From assembly GCA_029959085.1 (NCBI GenBank), contig JARWIR010000010.1, positions 36,758,731 to 36,822,730 of the forward strand: 64,000 nucleotides of DNA, in the 5' to 3' direction. Both the position numbers and the translations under genes were made by a program. The DNA comes from Nemophila menziesii. Taxonomy: Eukaryota; Streptophyta; Magnoliopsida; Boraginales; Hydrophyllaceae. The notes beneath the pieces were generated by a model, which was not told where the DNA came from, searched no databases, and saw only the letters and a program-made list of their open reading frames with translations. Below, one piece after another: positions 55,812-64,000 of this stretch; position 1 is the first letter of the stretch, and each line of letters begins with the position of its first letter.

Positions 55812-57564
55812 CCTAGGTCAATTAAGCACAGTGGGAAAGAAGATAGCAGAATATACAGAATAGACTCAAAGCAACTACTCAGAAAGTTTCATGTAATAAT
55901 ATTTACAAACTACATACCTGCACACTTGTCATATCTACAGTCAACACGGCTTGAAGTCAATATTAGATTAGCTTTGCAATGTAAGAAGGAGAGGATCATT
56001 ACTCAGTTCACCAAGGAGGCTATAGATTGTTCATCGAACTTCACTAGTATCCAAAGATCCACTTAATTACTCTGTAACGACTCAATCACTTCTAGATTAC
56101 ATAGCAAAGAATCAAAATGTCTTTAAGGTTGTAATGTTGGCTTAGGGACGGTATGATAAGTATATTTGGATAATTTTGAGTGATCTTTTGGCTCTCTCCT
56201 CACTAGCCATCAACGAATCTCCCTAGAGCGTGAGTTACTCTCATAAAATGTTCTCACTCAACCCAATGATTTTCTTGATGCACAAAGTAGCATCCCTAAT
56301 AACCCAATTAAAGCATAAAGATGTTCACACAAAAATTCCACTTTGCCGATCCAAATAATATTTTTATATCAATTTTTTTCTTTTTTGTATAGCTATGACT
56401 CTCTTTTTGATGTTAGAGATATCATGCTACTTTTTTATATATATTTTTTCTTTTCCTTTCATGCTTTTCAGATTTTTTTCATTTACTCTTACCCTGGCAA
56501 AGGGTTACAATATAATAAATCTGTGAATAATCATAGCAATATAGAACGAGCACAATTAATAAGCTCAAAAATCCCAACCCAATAATATTTCCCATAATGG
56601 TGGACCCATCACCCCAAACTCAAGCTCTAATACAATTGTCTATGCATCGCGATTCGAGTGCGGGTCATATGGAAAAGTCCTAAAATCTAAATGGATAGGG
56701 CTTATAATGTGGCTAATAAAAAGGCTTTAGAAAGTCTAGAAGGGGTTGAGAAAGATATATAATAAAATAAGGGTCAACAAGCTAAAAGGCAACAAGGGGA
56801 TTACGAAAGAACCGCCTTAATCATTTTCTAAACTATGAAATCTCGCTATTCTCTTACCTTTAGCACGGTCATTAAATGGGTTTATCAACTAGTTTGGATA
56901 TCACGGCCTACACACCACTCATGGCTCCCTGATATGGACCATACTTTACGCATTGCTAACTAATCTTTTCTTTACTATCAATGTGTGTTTTCCTACAAAT
57001 ACTCAAAGCATACAAAATAAAGCAGCTCATAACATACTACTTTCTATCATCAACTTACTAAGCTTATGCTTTCAAGCTATCAAACACACTCTACATCTAA
57101 TTCCCATGTATCAAAATTTTAATTTCGACCAAAAACATAAAAATCACAGAAAAATGGAGATGAGAGACAACGAACCCCCACACCCCAACTAAAAAATGAG
57201 GCTATCCCCACGACTCGAAAATGACTCTAAATAGAAATTAAAAAATAAGCAAATAAAGTACATACAAAAATGGTAAGGAAGAAAGAGAAAATACTCTCGA
57301 GGCTATTGCGTCGCATTATCGACATCCAAGGTAGGATTTACTGGTTTTTTCTCTAATTGCTCAAGGAGTGTCATGATGTGCACTTGATTAGCTTTGATTT
57401 GTGCCACATCATTGGCCAAGAAAGTTTGAGCTGCTTTGACTTTATTCAGTCGCTCCTCCATCTTTTCTCGCCAAATACGATCCTTTTCTTACTTTGAGAC
57501 TTGTGTAACTCCCGCTCCTCTCAAAATTTTCTTGATCCAAGCATTGTCAATATTTTTACTCAAG
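55812..57564 (-). other. Non-coding 3' region of the gypsy element
   Basis: Matches the reverse complement of 28500-29720 in several blocks, including TGAGGAGAGAGCCAAAAG near 56190-56215. It ends near 57175-57215 with a GGGGTGTGGGGG-like purine tract. No coding frame is credible; the small ORFs differ from the corresponding ones in the relative. Confidence 0.6.
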
Positions 57565-58516
57565 TTATACTCTAGTTTCTTCTCCTTCACCCGGAATCAC
57601 ATTTGCTTTCCAAACAAGACACGTGCTCATAGTAGGATATTTCACATTAAATAACGAAGTAGGAGAGATAAAAAATTGCATCACCTCCTCAAAGATCAAT
57701 TGTGCCACATCCACTTCTTCTCCCCTCAAAATACAATTCAAAGATATAGCGTCCTTCTTACTTACATCCAAATTTCTTGTGTTTCCAAAGGCATAGTGGT
57801 AAGGAAATTGTGCCAAATTCTTGTCTTTGGTTGGAGATATTTGTAAGGCCAAGGTTCCTTCAACTCTCCCTTATGTGATTTCACTTTCTTCTTATCAAAT
57901 ACATGCTCAAAAAGTAGTTTCAATCGAAAGTCTAGATATTTTCCATCGCTTCTCTATACTTACATGGTCCAACCAATTTCTTATACTGGAAGTGTTTTCT
58001 AATTTCTTCAACTGTGAAAGGAACTAACTTACCTCTATCTGGAACACAACCTTCACTATCTCGGATAAAGAGGCCTAAATAGAATTTAAAAACTAATTCA
58101 TGACATAGATTTGAATGTCTTACCAAGAATGTAGACCAACCCAATCTTTCACCGATCTCCAAGAATCTTTTGTACTCTCCTTTACCAACATCTTCTTCAA
58201 ATACTTTCTCATAAGCAAAGGGCAATTCCTATAAGTGTTTCTTTGCTGGAGCTATCAAGGCCTTTGAAGCTTCCTCTTTTTCTTTGGGTGTAGGACCTTC
58301 GATCTGTAGAGGCTGTGGTGTCTTCTTTACGAAAGCTGGAACCTTTTTGCCCATTGAATTTACCACAACTAGCTGACCTCTCTTCTCATGATCCGTTTTA
58401 CCCTTTTTGTTGGAACTTGAACCTTTCTCAATTTATTTCTTCTCAATAGAACCCAATACCTTGATTTTCTCCATCTCCCTCACAGTCGATAATGTTTCTG
58501 TTCTCTTAGTCATCTC
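57565..58516 (-). pseudogene. Extra ORF of the gypsy element, plant transposon protein type
   Basis: Lies between the pol remnant and the 3' LTR, where Athila elements carry an additional, env-position ORF. Starting at 58516 the frame has a Lys-rich N terminus, an in-frame TAA near 58435 and a TAG near 58230. Open pieces then run 58225-57932 (97 codons) and, after a shift, 57852-57565. The motif RGKLVPFTVEEIRKHF, followed by a Y-x-x-LVGPC stretch, fits the plant domain often labelled putative transposon protein. There is no signal peptide or membrane segment, so it is not envelope-like. The function is unknown. Confidence 0.5.
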
Positions 58517-59121
58517 AATTAACCTCCAACTCAATGCTTTAACCACTCTTGAAAATTGAAACTCTTGATTATGGGTTGAATAAGATTTATTTGGGTTAGG
58601 AAAGGTATTATGATGATGATTATATACATGGGTAATATTGATTTCTTCTTGATTGGTATGGATCTAAGAAATTGTTGGATGAGATTTAGAAATTTAGGCT
58701 TTTGATTCTTGGATCCATTGTGTTTTGGTATGATTTGGGTGGTTGAATCTTCTTTGTAATGATGTAGGGAAAGGATTGGATGTATTTTTATGGTGATTGG
58801 GTAGTGTTTTAATGTATGGGGAAGGTTTGTTGAAACTTTAATGGAGTTGGGAGAGGTTTGGGGAAGAAAGAAGGCTCAAAGGATTGAAAAATTCAGAACA
58901 GATTTAAACTCTTCTTCTTTATAACCTAATAAACGAATTTTTTTCTTCTTCTAGCAGCGCACACCGGCATACTGGTTGTGTGGCCGGCTAGCCGGTCGCA
59001 AACCGTGTCGACACTCGCGCCCACGGTTTTTTCCTTTTCGTCTCGGCAATGTACCTGATTCTTCATACCGTGCCACGATTTTCTGCGCACCGGTATACCG
59101 ATCGTGTGACCGGCTAGCCAA
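58517..59121 (-). repeat. Internal segment shared with 1-760 (AT-rich part and palindromes)
   Basis: The interval 58794-58940 matches 1-150. From 58950 the GC-rich palindromes begin, here CCGGCTAGCCGG and CACCGGTATACCG, with CCGTGCCACG near 59070. No gene is seen. Confidence 0.55.
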
Positions 59122-59587
59122 CTATGTTGTAGATCTCCCCGCCTAGGTGCGCCTAGGCGTCAACTCCTCCCTCAGCCGTTTACGCCTAGTTAAAATTCTA
59201 GGCGTTCTTTCCTAGCGCCTTAGTCGCCGTGGAATAGGCGCCTAACCCGTCTAGGCACCGATTAATGGCAAAATTTGCCGCCTAGGCGCAGATTAATGGA
59301 AAAATATGCATGCATAGATATTGTTGTAATTTTTCTTATTCTCGAGAATTCTGTAGTTGATATTATAACTCATTTTTTTAGTATTTTTATATTTACCATT
59401 GTGTTGTTAGATGAATTTTATAACTTAAATAGTTAAAATTTCTATTATTACTACATATATTACTAAATCACAAAATTACACATCCGAATTCAAAACCGTA
59501 TAATTCCGCCTAGGCCCCGTGTAATCCCGCCTAGGCGTTAGCCGCCGGTCGACCGTCTAGCGCCTAAAACCGAGATCTACAGCATAG
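59122..59587. mobile_element. MITE-like element with GCCTAGGCG subterminal repeats (466 bp)
   Basis: The termini are CTATGTTGTAGATCTC and, inverted, CTATGCTGTAGATCTC, 16-bp inverted repeats with one mismatch. GCCTAGGCG/CGCCTAGG motifs are packed at both ends around an AT-rich core. The flanks CTAGCCAA and CTAGCCGG suggest an 8-bp target duplication with two changes, which would fit hAT. There is no coding capacity. Confidence 0.7.
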
Positions 59588-59912
59588 CTAGCCGGTTAGC
59601 AATTTTTCGAAATTCTCCATCTCAACATTAAACCTGATTTGGGAAACCATGTCACGGTTTTTTGACCCACCGGCATACTAGTCATCTCACCGGCTAGCCG
59701 ACTGGCAGGTCGGGATGTTCTCAAAAATTCTTTTTCCTCCCTAACTCGATTTTCTTAGTACCTGAACATCAAAAACACTAATACCTTTCTCAAATATGCA
59801 ATATCAACTAAAAACAACTAAACTAAACATGAATCAAAAACATCAAAAAATTGCAGGTTGTCTACCGTACAACACTTTTATTTAACGTCTTTTAAAGTTA
59901 GACGCGTCTTTA
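59588..59912 (-). repeat. Palindromic segment, remainder
   Basis: Contains CACCGGCATACTAG and CACCGGCTAGCCG, then DNA matching 540-745. It ends at the stop codon of the protease/integrase remnant. Confidence 0.5.
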
Positions 59913-60358
59913 TCAAGATTTGCGAATATAGCCTCCCCAGCAATGAGCAAGGCTATGAACATATACTAACGTTCGTTTAATGCCCCTCTTGGGCCTGATT
60001 TCTATCACCTTAGCTGGAACAACTTCAGTGACTATGAATGGTCCCATCCACGAATCTTTGTGACTTCGTGGCCGATTCTCTGGTTTGCGGGCTTTCCATA
60101 CAACTTCATGGCCGACCCCAAACTCAATCTCTGGCTCAGTATCCACAGGCTTTGCGTGGATTTCTTCTGGGACTTTGTGATGTGAAAAAATGTGGATGAT
60201 AGGAACGGTGGGATCTCACTTCCTTGGTTTCTTACCCCAGACATAGAATGTCTCAGATACATTTTTAGCATGGATGGTAACTGTTCCCTCCTGGAAGTTG
60301 ATGATGCTATGACGGGTGGCCATGAAAGGCCTTCCAAGTATACTTGGAACCTGCTTAT
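59913..60358 (-). pseudogene. Gypsy protease C-terminus joined to an integrase-C-terminal-like tail
   Basis: Reading on - from the LTR border, ILGRPFMATRHSIINF is the conserved end of Athila-type aspartic protease. A stop near 60215 follows. The next frame (60146-59913) has a KDSWMGPFIVTEVVP block with a GAVEI-like continuation, as in the gypsy integrase C-terminal domain. RT, RNase H and the integrase core that should lie between them are absent. This points to a large internal deletion or a non-autonomous derivative. Confidence 0.55.
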
Positions 60359-61690
60359 TGATGTCTCCCTATTTGTTCTAAATATTAGCCCTCTGGAGAC
60401 ATCATTTTAGGTGAATTATTGACTTATTAGCTAGACTTTTATGCTTATTTGATCATATTACATTTTCCCCCTGGAAATTAACTATTTGCAGATTTTGAGC
60501 TTTTGTGCGTAAATTTGACTATTTTTAGTGCAAAGTTAATAGGTTCTTGAATTTCATGAAAGACCAATCCAAGGAGGAAAAGTGAGAATAAAGTCTTAGT
60601 GTATTTTAGAGTGTAGGAAATGTTTTTACTCGAGTTTCTATTTTTAGAGTTTACTTTCCTATTTCTATTTCTTGAATTATTGATTTATTCCTTTTAAGCA
60701 TATGCGGTTTAATTATTTATTTAATGTGAAGCTTTATAAGATAAATGGTAATTACTTAGAGACCAAGTCGAGTTAGAAAAGGAAGGGAAAGAGATTTACA
60801 TGGAAAAAAGAAGATTAAGGAAGGATATATGCAAAGAAGGAAAAGATAAAGCTGCCTTGTGAATCGGAAATTCCAGCCACGTTTCAAAGATAAGTCCATA
60901 ACTAAAGATTGGCTAAGAATCTGGACGAGTGGTTTGCACTAATAGAAAGCTCTTTCCGAGACAAGCAGTTTCATATATTGGAACTCCTCAAACGGATAAG
61001 TATTGAAATAGATATGACCAAATCAAATCAGCAGCAGAATCTTACCTTTCCTAGATTTTAGGGTTACGAATTAAAAAGTTCTTCACTTGTCTTCCACTCC
61101 AAGTAAATTCGACCTAGGGGTTTCTAACACCTATAAATACATCCCTTAGACTCCTCTTTCACTCACACTTCATATAATTATCAAAGAGTCTTAAGGATTC
61201 AAGTCAGAGCAAGCAGGAAGGAAGAAAGCTAGGAGTTGGAGACTGACTATATCTCCAATTCAAAGCCAAACACAACCTCTTCATTAGGTTTATTTATTTT
61301 CTTTCTGTAAAACATTATGTTTTTTAATTTATTTGTTTTACTTTTATGAGCTAAACTTCTTAAGTGCTTGAGAATCGCTATAAGGGTTGAACCTTAATTT
61401 ATTTAATTAATGCTTTCTGATTCGGGATTTTTATAATTTAATTCAAATTGAGTAATTTAGTATTGTTTGTTATCGTAAGTTAATTTCACTATTTTTAATT
61501 TGATCAATTAGACATAGATTTGAGTAATTAAGCTATTCACTTTGGTGGGGGAAGTGATCATCTTGACGGGGGGTTTAATTATTGACATAGGTAATAAATG
61601 TAAGATAGAAATTATTGATCCTGACTGACTTAGTTAATCTTATAGCCAATTGGGTAGAGAACCTGACATTCGAAGGTGGATTAGCGACTA
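60359..61690 (+). repeat. Gypsy LTR, type B, 3'-truncated
   Basis: Starts TGATGTCTCCC, with hairpin partner GGAGACATCA ending near 60405. It follows the LTR at 29724 for about 1.3 kb, then loses the last part near 61690. There it meets the palindromic segment of the next element on -. The insertion cut the protease remnant to its left. Confidence 0.7.
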
Positions 61691-62018
61691 GCCAATTAAA
61701 AAAATACAAAATCAGTTTCACAGTGGTCAGAGAGTTGGGGTTCTTCAGCTCATTTGGCCGGTATGCTGGCCAGCTCGCCGGTCAAACCTGCTGTGGACTT
61801 CAAATTTTTTCGTTTCTCATCGTTTTGACCCCAAACTCATGAACATTTTACCCCTGAAATCATCAAAAACAAACACCCTTCCTCATTTCTTAATACTAAA
61901 CACTAAATTCAACGAAAATTAAACTAATTTACACTACGAAAATTGAAATACTTAAACTAATATACAAGAAATTGGCTTTTGTTTAACGTCGTTAAGCTCG
62001 ACGGGTCACCTCGTGCTT
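61691..62018 (-). other. Post-pol internal segment of a gypsy element
   Basis: Directly follows pol on -. It contains GGCCGGTATGCTGGCC palindromes and matches + strand 25840-25930. No gene is seen. Confidence 0.55.
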
Positions 62019-64000
62019 CTAAGGAGCTTCGAGGAGGTACATGACCTCTCCGGGATGTGGGTCTTTTGCACGATCGGTATCTTCACCTCCATGATATATC
62101 TTTAAACGATGACCGTTCACCATGAATGTACGGTTTTCCAGTGGATGTTCTATCTCTATTGCTCCATGAGGTGTAACTTTTGTCACAATGTAAGGACCCG
62201 ACCACTTCGATCTTAACTTCCCCGGATAATTACTGAACTTTTAATTATATTTCAATACTCTTTGTCCCACTACAAAGTTCTTCTCTCGAATCTTATCATG
62301 CCATCTCTTGGTATTTTCTTTGTAAAGTTTAGCGTTTTCATAAGCATGTAATCGAAATTCATCAAGCTCATTAAGTTTCATCATTCGATTCTGACCAGCT
62401 AGAGTAGGATCTAAGTTTAATTTCGCAATAGCCCAATATGCACCCATTTCAAGTTCAAGAGGTAAGTGACAAGCCTTACCATATACCATTCGATACGGAG
62501 ATGCACCAACCAGAGTTTTGAACGTAGTACGATAGGCCCATAATGCATCATCTAATTTCATTGACCAATCTTTTCTAGTAGGACCAACGGTTATCTCTAA
62601 AATAGATTTTACCTCACGATTTGAGACTTCGGCTTGACCATTGGCTTGTGGATGATAAGCGGTAGATACACGATGTCTCACCCCATATTTCTCTAAGACT
62701 GTCTTCAAATACCTATTAACGAAATGAGTACCTCCATCGCTAATAATTACCCTCGGAGTGCCATGTCTAGTGAAAATATGCGATTTCAAGAACTTAATCA
62801 CCACTCGTGAATCATTGGTAGGTAAAGCCACCGCTTCTACCCATTTCGACACGTAATCAACAGCTAATAAGATGTAAAGGTTACCATTTGAAGGAACGAA
62901 ATGACCCATAAAGTCTATACCCCAAACATCGAATATTTCAACTTCTAACACATTATTACGTGGCATCTCATCCCTCTTGGATATGTTTCCGGTAAATTGA
63001 CACCTTTCACATCTTTTAACATATTCATGACAATCTTTCATAATAGAAGGCCAATATAAACCAGATTGTAATACCTTAGCAGCAGTTCGATCTCCTTTAA
63101 AATGTCCACCATAAGGTGAATCATGACATCCAGCTATAATCGCCTCAATTTCTTCTTTGGCTACACATCTTCTCACCATTTGATCAGCACACACTTTGTA
63201 GAGGAAAGAGTCCTCCCAAAAGAATTATCTTGCACAGTGAGCTAATCTTTTTCTCTCTTGATAGGTTGAACCTTCAGGAAAAGAACCACTTACCACTAAA
63301 TTCGCAATATCTGCATACCAAGGAGCTTCATAATCACAAACAACAAATAAACTCTCATCAGGAAATTCTTCTCTAACTGCTTCAGTACCACCATTCATTT
63401 CTGAACCTTCAAGACGCGATAGATGATCTACAACCTGATTCTCACACCCCTTTCTATCCTTGATCTCTAAATCAAACTCTTGAAGTAATAAAACCCATCT
63501 AATTAACCTCGGTTTAGCATCCTTCTTCTCCATAAGATATCGAATCGCTGAATGATCTATATAAACAATAACTTTTGCTCCAAGAAGATAAGAGCGAAAT
63601 TTATCAAATGAATACACAACTGCAAGCAACTCTTTTTCTGTAACTGTATAATTAACTTGGGCACCATTAAAAGTTTTACTAGCATAATAAATCGAACGAA
63701 AAACTTTCTCTTTTCTCTGTCCTAATACAGCTCCCATACACAAATCACTCGCATCACACATAACCTCAAACGGTAAACTCCAATCTGGAGGTAATACTAT
63801 ATGAGTAGAAATAAGCTTTTCTTTGATTGCTTTGAAGGCCGCCAAACAAGCTTCATCAAAAAGGAACTTGGAGTCCTTTTCGAGTAAGTTGCATAACGGT
63901 TTAGCAATCTTAGAAAAGTCTTTAATAAAACGCTTATAAAAGCCAGCATGGCCAAGAAAACTTCTTACCCCTTTAACAGAAACAGGAGGGGGAAGCGTTT
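62019..64000 (-). pseudogene. Athila-type gypsy Pol: RT end, RNase H, integrase (continues off the right edge)
   Basis: On - the frame enters at 64000 within the end of RT ([15 protein letters not shown]). It continues through RNase H (CDASD, the [11 protein letters not shown] block, [10 protein letters not shown]; about 63800-63420) and the H2C2 integrase finger (H...H...C-x-x-C). The integrase core follows with Asp in GIDFMG, Asp in ISDGGTHF and Glu in [10 protein letters not shown]. The C-terminal domain ends at 62019. Two in-frame TAA codons interrupt it, at 63225 and 62241. Otherwise the frame is kept. It would be classed as recently inactivated. Confidence 0.88.

Larger units (their letters stand above)
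54200..60358 (-). mobile_element. Athila-like gypsy element interior, interrupted
   Basis: Read on -: protease and integrase remnants (60358-59913), palindromic segment (59900-58794), extra ORF (58516-57565), non-coding 3' region (57200-55812), then purine tract and 3' LTR left of 54199. It is interrupted by a solo LTR (54271-55806), a small DNA element (59122-59587) and, at its 5' side, by the LTR at 60359. No RT or RNase H is present. Confidence 0.7.

Overview
This is nuclear genomic DNA of a flowering plant, probably a eudicot. The evidence is AT-rich intergenic DNA, genes with many small GT-AG introns, and a dense nest of plant-type Ty1/copia, Ty3/gypsy (Athila/Tat-like), LINE, hAT and Mutator-like elements. 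The species cannot be named from the sequence. All identity statements are by eye.

Only two host genes look intact, and they are convergent. The first is a PIG-A/GPI3 homologue on + (coding 33893-37937, 8 coding exons, about 451 aa), which transfers GlcNAc to phosphatidylinositol in the first step of GPI-anchor synthesis. The second is an OTU-family deubiquitinase like Arabidopsis OTU9/OTU10 on - (coding 40571-38777, 10 coding exons, about 315 aa). Introns of both carry copies of the same roughly 31-bp minisatellite, which forms two large arrays in the PIG-A gene.

1-3682: 5' part of a gypsy element on - (LTR, tRNA-Asp-type primer site, gag remnant, palindrome-rich segment). 3683-10297: remnants of a duplicated F-box gene cluster with a receptor-kinase fragment. 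10298-17800: two near-identical copia copies in tandem sharing the middle LTR; the second has an unbroken 1334-aa polyprotein, but both carry Asn at the first integrase catalytic position. 17801-18880: more F-box cluster debris, partly inverted relative to 3885-4320. 19630-22985: decayed L1-type LINE. 22991-25092: head-to-head gypsy fragments and an LTR. 25093-31780: a probable Mutator-like transposase gene split by two gypsy 3' ends. 31780-41322: the two host genes. 41323-47801: a complete copia element with identical 177-bp LTRs and separate gag and pol ORFs divided by an intron-like spacer; it lies about 300 bp upstream of the mapped 5'UTR splice site of the deubiquitinase gene. 48840-64000: nested gypsy elements on -, interrupted by a 3.9-kb hAT element, a solo LTR with a perfect 5-bp target duplication, a 466-bp MITE-like element, and another LTR.

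The observations most worth checking are the predicted spliced switch between Gag and Gag-Pol, the intronic minisatellite shared by both host genes, the integrase Asp-to-Asn change in a recently copied element, and the palindrome cassettes that keep their symmetry while their sequence drifts.
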